A stretch of 64,000 nt of DNA from Phenylobacterium sp. (GCF_030680185.1 NZ_JAUXVZ010000047.1:1-64000); one strand, 5' to 3'; positions 17,692 to 27,278 are shown, counted from the stretch's first letter. The notes: a model not told the origin generated them from the sequence alone. Made by a program: numbers and translations.

Positions 17692-19782
17692 CTACTCCGG
17701 CTGCCGCGGCCGGTCTGCAAAGAAATTCTCCCACCCCCTGCCGCGGACGTGGGTCTTCATGGCCTCGGGCTGGTCGGCAGGGCGCTCCATCCCATCGGTG
17801 ACGTCAGGGCCGCCCCGCTGCGCCTGGGCGCGCTTGTTCATCAGGTTGACCAGTTCCGGCGAGGATCTCCAGAGCGCCGCATAGACTGGGGTGCGGCTGA
17901 CCGACGGGGGAAACTCCGTGGCGCCGTAGGGCAGCGCCCAGGGCAGGTAAAGCGAGCCTCGGTCCACGGCCTCGCGGAGCGCTTCGAGCGCCCGCTCCGA
18001 TGCGCCGGCCTGGGCATATTCCAGGGCGAGCACGAACCAGGCGTCCCCTAGTGTACGCCCGAATTTCCGGGCGTCGGGCGGGGCGGCCTCATAGAGGGCG
18101 CGATCAGCCTCAAGCACGCTGAGGAAGGCCTGGGGGCGTCCCTCGAGAGCATCGGCGCCGGCCTCCATGCGGGCGATCTGCGCGGCGATCTGCGCCGGCG
18201 GGGCGCCCCGCCAAAGATCGCTGCGCGTGAATTCGGCAAGGGCTCTCAACGCGGGCGCGTTCCGCTCCGCCAGCCGCATCAGATAGACCTCCCGCAGCAG
18301 GAAGGCATTTGCGGGGTCGCGCCCTTGGAGATCGCGGTAGATGTCCGCAGCCGCCTGCCGATGGCCCGCGCAGTGCAGCAGCCGGGGGACGGCCAGCTGG
18401 CGCCAGGTGACGTCCGGGGCGAGGCCTGCCGCGATACGGGCATGCTTCAGGCCCTCGTCGCATCGCCCCAGCAGCCCGAGGTGATAGGCGTACCAGGTGT
18501 TGGCGTCAGGCGAGTTGGGATCGATGGCGATCGCCCGTTCCAGCAGCCGCTCCGCGTCATCCCAGCGCAGACTCTGTCGATAGCTCTCGCCCGCGGCGAC
18601 GAGGACTTCGGGATCATCCGGATTGGCGGCGACCGCGCGCGCCAGATAGCCCGCCGCCCGCTGCAATCGGCCCTGAAACTCGGCTTCGGTCTCGCCGGGC
18701 CGCGGATACTGGGGGGCATGGTCGACCTGATAGCGCACCATCAGGGCCCCGGCCGAGGTCGGCTCCAGGGCGAGGGCGCGTGCGGCGTCGGCGTCGGCGG
18801 CCTGGGCCAGCCGCATCGACAGGGGCCATTCACGACGATGCCTGGCTTCGTTGGATTGGGCGTAGGACCTTCGGGCCTTCGCCACCAGCCGCTCGGCCTC
18901 GGGGTCGGCCGGCTCACGAGCCGCGGCCTGCCCAGCGAGCCCGTCGCCGAGACGGACCGCGAGATACCGGGCCGCGGCTGAAACGGCGCGCTCCTGAGCG
19001 GTGGGATCGTCGGTCGCGCGGCCGTCGAACCGCGCGCTCCAGATACGCACGCCGGAATGGCCGTCACTGAGAATCAGCTCGATGACCGGCTGGCCGTCGC
19101 CCTGGCTCACGACCCCCTCGAGACTCAGATCCGGCGAGGCGGATGAACCGGCGTTCGTCGTCACCAATCTCAAGCCCTGCATATGCGACAGGGTCTCGCG
19201 CATCTGCCGTTCGAAGGCGACGGCCACAGGGGCGTCGGCAGGGTTGGGCGCGGTGAGGCTCAGGGACAGGCTTGGTCCCTCAAGGGACCCTGCGGGCGCC
19301 GGCGCTGCGGACGGCGGCATGAGGCGCGCCGCCAGCAGCCCCCCGCCCGCCGAAAGGATGACCACCAGCGCCAGCACGCCCACGAGCCATCCCATCCTGC
19401 GCCGGACCGCGGCGGCGGCGATCTGCGGTCCGCCGTCGGCCCCATTCTGGAGCGCACCGGGCTCGGGCGCGACGGGGTCCAGCCGATAGCCGACCTTGCG
19501 GATCGTGCTCAGGTGAAAGGCCCCGGTGGCGCTCGAAAGGCGGCGCAGGCGTGACAGCACGCGATTGATCGCGTCCTCGCTCACGGCGCGCCCGTCCCAG
19601 GCCTGGTCGACGATGGCGTCACGCGAGAGAACGCGGCCGGGCTGCCGAGCCAGGGCCAGCAGCACCCGCATGACCTGGGGCTCGATGGTCTCCACCCCGC
19701 CCGGGTGGACAAGTTCGCACGTCGATGGGCGCAGGGTCATCAGGCCCAGCGTCAGATCGACCTCATCGGCGAGCGGCGTCAT
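17692..19782 (-). CDS. CadC/ToxR-like membrane transcriptional regulator with TPR domain
   Basis: A 696-residue one-component regulator. Residues 5-105 form an OmpR-type winged helix (ending FHLSTIRKVGYRLDP), residues about 128-152 form one transmembrane helix (MGWLVGVLALVVILSAGGGLL), and the periplasmic part carries several TPR-like units (LARAVAANPDDPEVLVAAGESYRQ and following). Such proteins bind DNA from the membrane in response to an envelope signal. The ATG at 19782 has GAGGG upstream; a GTG six codons earlier is less likely. It is divergent from a small membrane protein gene that may be its target. Confidence 0.88.
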   Translation of the reverse strand: MTPLADEVDLTLGLMTLRPSTCELVHPGGVETIEPQVMRVLLALARQPGRVLSRDAIVDQAWDGRAVSEDAINRVLSRLRRLSSATGAFHLSTIRKVGYRLDPVAPEPGALQNGADGGPQIAAAAVRRRMGWLVGVLALVVILSAGGGLLAARLMPPSAAPAPAGSLEGPSLSLSLTAPNPADAPVAVAFERQMRETLSHMQGLRLVTTNAGSSASPDLSLEGVVSQGDGQPVIELILSDGHSGVRIWSARFDGRATDDPTAQERAVSAAARYLAVRLGDGLAGQAAAREPADPEAERLVAKARRSYAQSNEARHRREWPLSMRLAQAADADAARALALEPTSAGALMVRYQVDHAPQYPRPGETEAEFQGRLQRAAGYLARAVAANPDDPEVLVAAGESYRQSLRWDDAERLLERAIAIDPNSPDANTWYAYHLGLLGRCDEGLKHARIAAGLAPDVTWRQLAVPRLLHCAGHRQAAADIYRDLQGRDPANAFLLREVYLMRLAERNAPALRALAEFTRSDLWRGAPPAQIAAQIARMEAGADALEGRPQAFLSVLEADRALYEAAPPDARKFGRTLGDAWFVLALEYAQAGASERALEALREAVDRGSLYLPWALPYGATEFPPSVSRTPVYAALWRSSPELVNLMNKRAQAQRGGPDVTDGMERPADQPEAMKTHVRGRGWENFFADRPRQPE

Positions 19783-19902
19783 GGGAACCCTCGGTAGCAC
19801 TCCTGCATGTCAGGAAGAAATCGGCTTCCCGTCAGGTTGCGGTCCTTTTGCGAAGGCTCGCAGACCACGACCCTCTGCGCCACCTATGAAGCGGAGGGCG
19901 TG

Positions 19903-20643
19903 ATGACGACTTTGGAGATGGCGGCCGGGGAACCTGGCCCATGGCGCACGGCGCGGGGCAGCCGGCGGTTCTTTCTGATCATGGCGCTAGCGATCGCAGC
20001 GACCGTGGTGTTCGGGTTCACCTTGAATGCGTCGCGCTTCAATTTCGATGTCTCCACCCTGCCGCCGCTGGTGCACCTGCACGCTGGGCTGTTCGCGGCC
20101 TGGATCGTCTTCTTCGTGCTGCAAAGCGCCCTGGTGGTCTCCGGCTCGGTCGCACTTCATCGGCGCCTGGGCGGCCTGGGCGCGGGGCTCGCCGTGCTGA
20201 TGGTGATCACCGGGATCGCCGTGACCATCGCCTGCGTGAAGCGTGGGGCGACGCCGCCATTCTTTCCGCCCAACGTCTTCCTGATGGTCGATATCCTCGG
20301 GGTGCTCTGCTTCTTCGGCCTCACCGCCGCGGCCGTGGCTCTGCGACGCTCGCCGGAATGGCACCGGCGGCTGATGCTGTGCGGCACCATCATGGTGATG
20401 TCCCCCGCCTGGGGTCGTATCCTGCCCATGCCCCTGCTCGGGCCGTGGGGTGGATGGGCCGTGTTTGGGGCGATGATGGCCTATCTGCTGGCCGGCGTGG
20501 TCTATGACCTGGTCACCCGTCGGCGCATTCATCCGGCTTACTTCTGGGGAGGCGGCGCCATGTTCCTGACCCAGATCCTGATCGGACCCGTCGCCTTCAG
20601 TCCCCCGATCATGGCCTGGACCGCCAGCCTGCTCCCGTCATGA
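19903..20643 (+). CDS. Polytopic membrane protein of unknown function
   Basis: A 246-residue inner-membrane protein with about six or seven hydrophobic helices. The LPPLVHLHAGLFAAWIVFFVLQ and EWHRRLMLCGTIMVMSPAWGRIL segments contain conserved-looking histidines and resemble the DUF2306-type or cytochrome-like membrane proteins often seen in Caulobacterales. The function is unknown. The start at 19903 follows GGAGGG. It is divergent from the CadC-like regulator, separated by 120 bases, and may be controlled by it. Confidence 0.75.
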   Translation: MTTLEMAAGEPGPWRTARGSRRFFLIMALAIAATVVFGFTLNASRFNFDVSTLPPLVHLHAGLFAAWIVFFVLQSALVVSGSVALHRRLGGLGAGLAVLMVITGIAVTIACVKRGATPPFFPPNVFLMVDILGVLCFFGLTAAAVALRRSPEWHRRLMLCGTIMVMSPAWGRILPMPLLGPWGGWAVFGAMMAYLLAGVVYDLVTRRRIHPAYFWGGGAMFLTQILIGPVAFSPPIMAWTASLLPS

Positions 20644-20670
20644 CATGCCGGGCTTCCGCTGGGGTCCGCC

Positions 20671-21360
20671 CTATTCCCGCTTCAGCAGGCGTTCGGTGAA
20701 GAAACTTCCCCACCACTTGGCTCGGAAGTCGGCCTTGATGGCGTCGGGGTCGTAGGCGGGGCTTTCGACCCATTCGATGAAGGACAGGCCCGCGGGCTCG
20801 CCCTCGGCCAGGTAGCGCTCGAAGGTGTAGTCGAGCACGCCGGTCTTGCCGGCCTTCACGTGCAGATAGCGCAGGTGGAGCTGGTCCAGGGCCTCGCGGA
20901 TCGTCTTGCCCTTGCGAAAGTGCATGTAGAAGACGCTCATGATGCCAGCGCGGTCCGCGCCGGACTTGCAGTGCATCAGGGCGGGATATTCGATCGACTG
21001 GAACAGATCCCGCGCCCCCAGCACGCGCACGCGGCTCGGCACTTCGCGCGAGGTGATGGTGAAGTCCACCAGGGTCAGGCCCAACCGCTCGCAGGCCTCT
21101 TTCTCCAGCACGTGGAAGCTGCCGTCGAAGCCGCCGCGCAGGTTGATGATGGTCTTGATGCCACGGGCCTTCCAGCCGGCCAGCTGCTCAGGCGAGGGCT
21201 GATTGGTGCGCACCAACTCCTCGCTGATCCAGTGGGCGTTCTGGAAGCGCAGGCGCAGGAAGGCGTGGTCGTTCCACATATAGTCCCGCCGGGCGCGCTT
21301 GCGGCCTTCGGGGGTGCTGAGGTCGAATTGGGCCAAGGGGCGCTCCGCGATTTGCCGCAT
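20671..21360 (-). CDS. Dual-specificity/tyrosine phosphatase-like protein
   Basis: A 229-residue protein with the cysteine phosphatase signature HC(X5)R: His130, Cys131 and Arg137 in MHCKSGADRAG. The upstream IKTIINLRGG segment is typical of the bacterial DSP-type group that includes PTEN-like and Siw14-like phosphatases. Targets could be phosphotyrosine, inositol phosphates or lipid phosphates. It is divergent from msbA by 84 bases, which hints at a link to lipid A export or modification, but this is not demonstrable from sequence. Confidence 0.85.
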   Translation of the reverse strand: MRQIAERPLAQFDLSTPEGRKRARRDYMWNDHAFLRLRFQNAHWISEELVRTNQPSPEQLAGWKARGIKTIINLRGGFDGSFHVLEKEACERLGLTLVDFTITSREVPSRVRVLGARDLFQSIEYPALMHCKSGADRAGIMSVFYMHFRKGKTIREALDQLHLRYLHVKAGKTGVLDYTFERYLAEGEPAGLSFIEWVESPAYDPDAIKADFRAKWWGSFFTERLLKRE

Positions 21361-21444
21361 AACTAGGCGGTCAGGGCGCTGAACGGAAGTCTTGGCGCCT
21401 GCGGCTTACTTGACTTGCGCGCCGTGACGGACGACGCCAGGGCC

Positions 21445-23226
21445 ATGAGTTCCACGGCCACCCCGGAGCCTGACAAGACGCCCGCCCGCGTCCTGATCGG
21501 CCGCATTGCGCAGGTCTATCTGAAGCCGCGCTGGAAGGGCTTCACCGTGGCGCTTGTGGCCGCCGTCATCGTCGCCTTCTCCAGCGCCAAGCTGGTCCAG
21601 ATCCTGGAGCCGGCGATCAACGACCTGCTGGTGGTGCAGAAGCCCGGCGCCATCTGGGCCATTCCCCTGGCCATCGCCGGCTACGCCATCCTTAGGGGCG
21701 TCGCCCAGGTGACCCAGGCGTCCCTGGTCAACCGGATCGGCAATGGCGTGGTGGGCGACGTCCAGGTGCAGCTGTTCGGCAAGCTGGTGCGGGCCGATCT
21801 CGCCCGCCTGCGGGGCCAGCATTCAGGCGCCTATGTCTCCTCGGTCCTCTATGACGCCGGTCTGATCCGCGAGGCGGCGACCTCTGGCCTGGTCAACTAC
21901 ACCCAGCACTTCCTGACCGTGATCGGCGCGGTGCTGGTCATGCTGTCCAACGATCCGATCCTGACGCTCGCCATCCTGCTGGCCGCGCCCCTGGCGACGG
22001 GCATCATGCGGCGGTTCTCGAAGAAGACCACCAAGGCCGCCCGCGGCGCCATGGCCGAGACCTCGGCGCTCTCGACCGCCATCATGGAGAGCCTGGACGG
22101 GGTTCGGGTGGTCAAGATCGAGAACCGCGAGGCCTTCGAAGAGGCCCGCGTCGCCGAGGTGGTGGCCAGGCGCCAGGCCCATCTGGTCAAGGGCGCCAAC
22201 GCCCGGGCCGCCGCCGCGCCGGCCACCGAAACCCTGATGACCCTGATCGTGGCCGGCGTCATGGCCTATGCCGGCTGGCGCGCCGCGACGGGCGCGATGA
22301 ATGTCGGGGCCTTCGTGGCCTTCATCGGCGCGCTGGGCATGGCGTCCCAGTCCCTGAGGCAGCTGGCCAATCTGCAGACCGTGTTCGCCGAGGGCCTGGC
22401 CGGCGCCCGGCGGCTGTTCGCCGCCCTCGATGTGGAGCCGCTGATCCGCGAGCCGGCCGGGGCCAGGGCCTTGCCCCGCAGCCAGGGCGCCATCGCCTTC
22501 GAAAATGTCAGCTTCGCCTATGGCGAGGGCGCGCCCGCCCTGACGGGGGTGACGTTGAGCGCCAATCGCGGCGAGACCATCGCGCTCGTCGGCCCGTCGG
22601 GCGGCGGCAAGAGCACCATCCTGAACCTGATCCCGCGCTTCTACGACGTGACCGCCGGCCAGGTGACCATCGACGGCGCCGATGTCCGCGAGCTGACGCT
22701 GGCCTCCCTGCGCGAGCAGATCGCCCTGGTCACCCAGGAGCCCTTCCTGTTCGACGACACCATCCGCGCCAACATCGCCTATGCGAGGCCACAGGCCAGC
22801 GAGGCCGAGATCGAGGCCGCCGCCCAGGCTGCGGCGGCCCACGACTTCATCACCGAACTGCCATCGGGCTACGCCACCCTGGTGGGCGAGGCGGGCGCGC
22901 GGCTGTCCGGCGGCCAGCGCCAGCGGATCGCCATCGCCCGAGCCTTCCTGAAGGACGCCCCCATCCTGCTGCTGGACGAGGCCACCAGCGCGCTGGACAC
23001 CGAGAGCGAGGCCCAGGTCCAGGCGGCGCTCACCCGCCTGATGGCCGGGCGCACCACCATGCTCATCGCCCACCGTCTGTCGACCGTCCGCGGCGCCGAC
23101 CGCATCTATGTGATCGACAAGGGCCAGGTGGTGGAGACCGGCGACCATGCCAGCCTGGTCAAGGCCCAGGGCCTCTATGCACGGCTGGCCAAGAGCCAGG
23201 ATCTGGAGACGGAGAGCGCGGCGTGA
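21445..23226 (+). CDS. msbA: Lipid A export ABC transporter MsbA
   Basis: A 593-residue half-transporter, an N-terminal six-helix membrane domain fused to an ATPase, that flips lipid A-core across the inner membrane. The ATPase has Walker A GPSGGGKST, signature LSGGQRQR and Walker B ILLLDEATSALD. The assignment to MsbA rather than another exporter rests on context, with acyltransferase, waaA and lpxK following. The start is uncertain: ATG 21445 or GTG 21424, neither with a strong ribosome site. Its stop overlaps the next start in GTGA. Confidence 0.88.
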   Translation: MSSTATPEPDKTPARVLIGRIAQVYLKPRWKGFTVALVAAVIVAFSSAKLVQILEPAINDLLVVQKPGAIWAIPLAIAGYAILRGVAQVTQASLVNRIGNGVVGDVQVQLFGKLVRADLARLRGQHSGAYVSSVLYDAGLIREAATSGLVNYTQHFLTVIGAVLVMLSNDPILTLAILLAAPLATGIMRRFSKKTTKAARGAMAETSALSTAIMESLDGVRVVKIENREAFEEARVAEVVARRQAHLVKGANARAAAAPATETLMTLIVAGVMAYAGWRAATGAMNVGAFVAFIGALGMASQSLRQLANLQTVFAEGLAGARRLFAALDVEPLIREPAGARALPRSQGAIAFENVSFAYGEGAPALTGVTLSANRGETIALVGPSGGGKSTILNLIPRFYDVTAGQVTIDGADVRELTLASLREQIALVTQEPFLFDDTIRANIAYARPQASEAEIEAAAQAAAAHDFITELPSGYATLVGEAGARLSGGQRQRIAIARAFLKDAPILLLDEATSALDTESEAQVQAALTRLMAGRTTMLIAHRLSTVRGADRIYVIDKGQVVETGDHASLVKAQGLYARLAKSQDLETESAA

Positions 23227-23954
23227 AGCAGCTGCTGCGGCGCCCGCGCGTCCAGGCCTTTCTGGGTTGGCTCCTGGCCACCTATCTGCGGCTGATCCTG
23301 CGGACGGTGCGCTGGCGGCATGTGGATGACGCCTGTCTCGAACCGTTTCTGACCGACAAGACGGGACTGCTGGCCCTGCTGTGGCATGGGCGCATCCCGC
23401 TGTCCCTGGCCACCGCCCCCAAATGGTGGCCGAGGGGCAAGACCCAGGTGCTGGTCTCGCCCTCCTCGGACGGGGAGTTCGTCGCCCAGGCCCTGGAGCG
23501 GGTGGGCTTTCCCTCGATCCGCATGTCGTCGGCCAAGAAGGGCGACTCGGCCAAGGCCCGCGCCGCCGTGGCCGGCTTTCGCCAGGCCCTGGGTTTCGTG
23601 AACGACGGCGGCGCCCTGATCATCAGCCCCGACGGCCCCCGCGGCCCCAACGAGGTCGTCGCCCCCGGTGCGGTGCAGATCGCCAAGCGCACCCAGGCGC
23701 CGGTCTTCCTGATGGGCCTGGCGGCCGCGCCGTCCCTGCGGCTCGACAGCTGGGACAAGGTGATGCTGGCGGCCCCCTTCGGGCGCGGGGTCGTCGTCTG
23801 GGATGGTCCCTTCTACGCCCCGGCCGACGCCCAGGAGGCGGAGATCGCCGAGCTTTGCGCCGACTGGTCCGCCCGCCTTTCGGCCGCCACCCGCCGAGCC
23901 GAGGCCCTGGTGGGCGCCGCGCCGTTGCCTGCGCCAAGCGCGGATGAGACATAG
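23223..23954 (+). CDS. Lysophospholipid acyltransferase family protein (DUF374)
   Basis: A 243-residue protein with the DUF374 pattern: an N-terminal membrane helix, LLALLWHGRIPLSLA (in place of the classical HxxxxD), SSDGEFVAQALERVGFPSIRMSSAKKG, and LIISPDGPRGPNEVVAPGA. Members are found inside lipid A operons of alphaproteobacteria and probably transfer or handle an acyl group on lipid A or a lysolipid. The GTG start overlaps the msbA stop by four bases, so it is translationally coupled. Confidence 0.88.
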   Translation: MKQLLRRPRVQAFLGWLLATYLRLILRTVRWRHVDDACLEPFLTDKTGLLALLWHGRIPLSLATAPKWWPRGKTQVLVSPSSDGEFVAQALERVGFPSIRMSSAKKGDSAKARAAVAGFRQALGFVNDGGALIISPDGPRGPNEVVAPGAVQIAKRTQAPVFLMGLAAAPSLRLDSWDKVMLAAPFGRGVVVWDGPFYAPADAQEAEIAELCADWSARLSAATRRAEALVGAAPLPAPSADET

Positions 23955-23958
23955 GGCC

Positions 23959-24955
23959 ATGGCGCACGACCATCCCGGCCATCCTCACGATCACGCCGAC
24001 GGCCATGATCATGGGCACGCCCATGGTCATAGCCACGGCCATAGCCACGGACTGGGCGGTCATCACCACCACGCGCCCAAGGATTTCGGCCGCGCCTTCG
24101 CCATCGGCGTCATCCTGAACACCGGCTTCGTCGCCGCAGAGGTGGCGGCAGGCCTCTGGTTCGGCTCCCTCGCCCTGCTGGCCGACGCCGGCCACAACCT
24201 GTCGGACGTGATGAGCCTGCTGCTGGCCTGGGGCGCGGCGAGCCTCGCCAAGCGCCAGCCCTCAGGGCGCCGCACCTATGGGCTGCGCAAGGCGACCATC
24301 CTGGCCTCGCTCGCCAACGCCATCCTGCTGCTGGTGGCCGTCGGCGCCATCGTCTCCGAGGCCGTCCGGCGCATCGCCGAGCCCGCCGAGGTGGCCGCCG
24401 CCCCGGTGATGATCGTCGCGGCCATAGGCGTGGTCATCAACACCGCCACGGCGCTGATGTTCATGGGCGGCGCCAAGGGCGACCTGAACATCCGCGGCGC
24501 CTTCCTGCACATGGCTGCAGACGCCGCGGTCTCCCTGGCCGTGGTGATCGGGGCCGGCGTCATCGCGCTGACCAGCCTCTACTGGCTCGATCCTGCGCTC
24601 AGCCTGCTGATCGTGGCGGTGATCCTGATCGGCACCTGGGGCCTGCTGCGGGACTCCGTCGACCTGGCCCTGGACGCCGCCCCCCGGGGTATCGACGTCG
24701 AGGCCGTCCGTGCCTGGCTCGCGGGCCTGCCCGGGGTCACCGACATTCACGATCTGCATATCTGGGCCATGAGCACGACCGAGACGGCGCTCACCGTCCA
24801 TCTTACCCGCCCCGACAATCACGACCCCGACGGCTTCCTGCATATGGCCTGCGAGGGCCTTCAGGGCCGGTTCGGCATCGGCCACGCCACCTTGCAGGTC
24901 GAGACCGGGGGGGGGGGGCGCCCATTGCCGTCTCTATCCGGCCGAGGTGGTGTGA
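23959..24955 (+). CDS. CDF-family divalent metal (zinc) exporter; frame disturbed by a poly-G run
   Basis: A cation diffusion facilitator of about 331 residues. A strongly His-rich N-terminus (residues 3-38) precedes six transmembrane helices with the metal-site motifs LADAGHNLSDV and HMAADAAVSL, and a cytoplasmic domain (VTDIHDLHIWAMSTTETALTVHL). It should export zinc or a similar ion against proton. As written, a run of 12 G at 24907-24918 leads the frame into waaA. With one G fewer the protein ends GAHCRLYPAEVV and stops at TGA 24953-24955, the normal end for this family. I therefore treat it as a separate gene with a probable one-base error or variable tract. Confidence 0.85.
24907..24918 (+). 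repeat. Homopolymer of 12 G
   Basis: Twelve consecutive G near the 3' end of the CDF gene. The tract decides whether the CDF protein stops properly or is fused to WaaA. Such a length is prone to sequencing and assembly error, and also to slipped-strand changes in vivo. Confidence 0.95.
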
Positions 24956-26247
24956 AACCCCGTCCCCGCTCCCCTGGCCTAGCCGTCTATCGCCTGGCCC
25001 TGGCCGCCCTGGAGCCCCTGGCGCCGCATCTGCTTCGCGCCCGCGCCCGGCGGGGCAAGGAAGATCCCGAGCGGCTGAACGAGCGCCTGGGCCAGCCCCG
25101 CTGCGCCCGGCCGCCCGGCGATATCGTCTGGCTGCATGGGGTGAGTGTCGGCGAAAGCGTGTCGCTCCTGCCCCTGGTCGAGGCGCTGGGCGAGCGCCGT
25201 CCGGACCTGAAGCTGCTGGTCACCTCAGGCACCCGCACGGCGGCCGAGCTCCTGTCGCGGCGCCTGCCCCCCGGCGTGATCCATCAGTACGCCCCGGTGG
25301 ACGGCCCCCAGGCGGTCGCCGGCTTCCTCGACCACTGGCGACCGGCGGTGGCGATCCTGGTGGAAAGCGAGCTCTGGCCCAACCTGATCATGGCGGCGGC
25401 CGATCGCGGCGTCCGCCTGGCCCTGGTCTCGGCCCGGATGACGGAGAACAGCGCGCGCGGCTGGGGTCGTGCGCCAGGCGCCGCTCGCGCCCTGCTGAAC
25501 GCCTTCGACCTGGTCCTGCCGCAGGACGCCGAGACCGCCGCGCGGCTGACACGCCTGGGGGCGAGCGTCGGCCCGCATCTGAACCTGAAGCAGGTCGGCG
25601 CCCCCCTGCCCTGCGACGGCGCCGAACTGGACCGCCTGCGCCAGGAGACCGAAGGGCGTCCGGTGATCCTGGCCGCCAGCACCCATCCTGGCGAAGAGAT
25701 CCTGATCGCCGAGGCGGTCCAGGGCCTGATGGCCGATCAGCCCGGCGCCCTGCTGATCATCGCCCCCCGCCATCCCGAGCGCGGCGCCGAGGTCGCTCAG
25801 ATCCTGGGTCAGGCCGGCTTCAACACCGCCCGCCGCAGCGCCGGCCACATGCCGACGCCCCTGGTGGGGGCCTATGTGGCCGACACCCTGGGCGAGCTTG
25901 GCCTGTTCTTCCGCCTGGCCGATGTGGTGGTCATGGGGGGCGGTTTTGCGGCGGGCGTCGGCGGCCACAATCCGCTGGAGCCTGCGCGGCTGGGCGCCGC
26001 CATCATCACCGGCCCCTTGGTGTTCAACGCCGCCGAAACCTACGGCGCCATGTTCGACGAGGTCGCCGCCCTCTGCGCCCCGGACGGCGCGACCCTGACC
26101 CGTCACCTGGCCGGCCTGTTGGACAATCCCACCATCGCCCGGCGCATGGGCGCCGCCGCCCTGGCCCACGCCCAACGCTATGGCGCAGCCCTGGACCAGG
26201 CCATGGCCCGCTTGGCGCCGCTGCTGCCCGGCGAGGTGGCCCCTTGA
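24952..26247 (+). CDS. waaA: 3-deoxy-D-manno-octulosonic acid (Kdo) transferase
   Basis: WaaA adds Kdo to the lipid A precursor at the inner membrane. From the GTG at 24952 the protein is 431 residues, the usual length, with an N-terminal hydrophobic anchor and the GT30 segments LHGVSVGESVSLLPLVEAL, LVESELWPNLI and GGGFAAGVGGHNPLEPARLG. The GTG overlaps the CDF TGA in the arrangement GTGTGA, the same coupled design as elsewhere in this operon. In the sequence as given the frame is open upstream into CDF, but the natural start is most likely here. Confidence 0.93.
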   Translation: MKPRPRSPGLAVYRLALAALEPLAPHLLRARARRGKEDPERLNERLGQPRCARPPGDIVWLHGVSVGESVSLLPLVEALGERRPDLKLLVTSGTRTAAELLSRRLPPGVIHQYAPVDGPQAVAGFLDHWRPAVAILVESELWPNLIMAAADRGVRLALVSARMTENSARGWGRAPGAARALLNAFDLVLPQDAETAARLTRLGASVGPHLNLKQVGAPLPCDGAELDRLRQETEGRPVILAASTHPGEEILIAEAVQGLMADQPGALLIIAPRHPERGAEVAQILGQAGFNTARRSAGHMPTPLVGAYVADTLGELGLFFRLADVVVMGGGFAAGVGGHNPLEPARLGAAIITGPLVFNAAETYGAMFDEVAALCAPDGATLTRHLAGLLDNPTIARRMGAAALAHAQRYGAALDQAMARLAPLLPGEVAP

Positions 26248-27269
26248 AGCTCTCCACGCCGCGCTGGTGGTACGTGCGCGAGCGCGACCGCTCGTCCATG
26301 CCCATGACCCGGGCCCTGCTGACGCCGATCTCCTGGATCTGGACCGTCGTCACCGCCCGCCGCATCGCGCGTACGGAGGCCTGCGAGCCCGGCGCGCCGG
26401 TCATCTGCGTCGGCAACATCACCATGGGCGGAACGGGCAAGACGCCGGTGGCCCGGGAAATCCTCGCCCGACTGCGGCGCAGCGGCGTCGACGCCCATGG
26501 CCTGTCCCGGGGCTATGGCGGTCGGCTGACCGGACCCGTCCGCGTCGATCCCGCCCAGCACACCGCCGCCGATGTCGGCGACGAGCCCCTGATGATGGCG
26601 CAGGACGGCTCTCCCATCTGGATCGCCCGGGACCGGGCCCTGGGCGCCTGCGCCGCGGTTCAGGCGGGCGCGGCGGCCATCGTCATGGACGACGGCCATC
26701 AGAATCCCAGCTTGGCGAAACGCCTGTCCCTGATCGTGGTGGATGGGGAGACCCGCGAGGGCGAATGGCCCTTCGGCGACGGGGCGGTCTTCCCGGCAGG
26801 GCCGCTGCGCGAGCCCCTGGCCGCGGGGCTGGCGCGGGCCGATGCGGTGGTCATCATGCTGCCGGAGGATCTGGCCGCGCCGGACCGCGAACTCCTGGCC
26901 CTGTTTGGCCAGACGCCTGTGCTGGTCGCCCGACTGAAGGCCTCGTCGCCCCCGCCGCCGGGGCCGCAGGTGGCCTTCGCCGGCGTCGGCAAGCCGTGGA
27001 AGGTGGAGCGCGCCCTGAGGGCGGCCGGCTGCGAGCTGGCCGACTTCGTCGCCCTGCCGGACCACTTCGCCTATGACGCCGGAACCCTGGCCCGCCTCGC
27101 CGCCCGCGCCGAGGATTTCGGCGCCGGGCTGGTGACCACGGAAAAGGACTGGGCGCGCCTGCCGCCCGACTGGCGCAGCCGCGTCGCGGCCTGGCCCGTT
27201 CAGGCGCAGTTCGAAGACGAGGCCGCCCTGGACGCGCTGTTGTCCAGGGCGATCGGCCAGCCGCTTTAG
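26244..27269 (+). CDS. lpxK: Tetraacyldisaccharide 4'-kinase
   Basis: LpxK phosphorylates the 4' position of the tetraacyl disaccharide to give lipid IVA. The 341-residue protein has the Walker A-like GNITMGGTGKT at residues 57-67, preceded by the membrane-associated N-terminal segment, and the MDDGHQNPSL motif of the family. It starts with TTG overlapping the waaA stop (TTGA). It closes the msbA - DUF374 - CDF - waaA - lpxK operon. Length is normal. Confidence 0.96.
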   Translation: MKLSTPRWWYVRERDRSSMPMTRALLTPISWIWTVVTARRIARTEACEPGAPVICVGNITMGGTGKTPVAREILARLRRSGVDAHGLSRGYGGRLTGPVRVDPAQHTAADVGDEPLMMAQDGSPIWIARDRALGACAAVQAGAAAIVMDDGHQNPSLAKRLSLIVVDGETREGEWPFGDGAVFPAGPLREPLAAGLARADAVVIMLPEDLAAPDRELLALFGQTPVLVARLKASSPPPPGPQVAFAGVGKPWKVERALRAAGCELADFVALPDHFAYDAGTLARLAARAEDFGAGLVTTEKDWARLPPDWRSRVAAWPVQAQFEDEAALDALLSRAIGQPL

Positions 27270-27278
27270 CCTGCCGCC

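Noticed and set aside
23803..26247. A true bifunctional CDF-WaaA enzyme
   Set aside because: The fusion depends wholly on a 12-G run; both genes have natural ends and starts at the junction once one base is removed, and the partners act on unrelated substrates. I keep it as a finding to verify rather than as an annotation.
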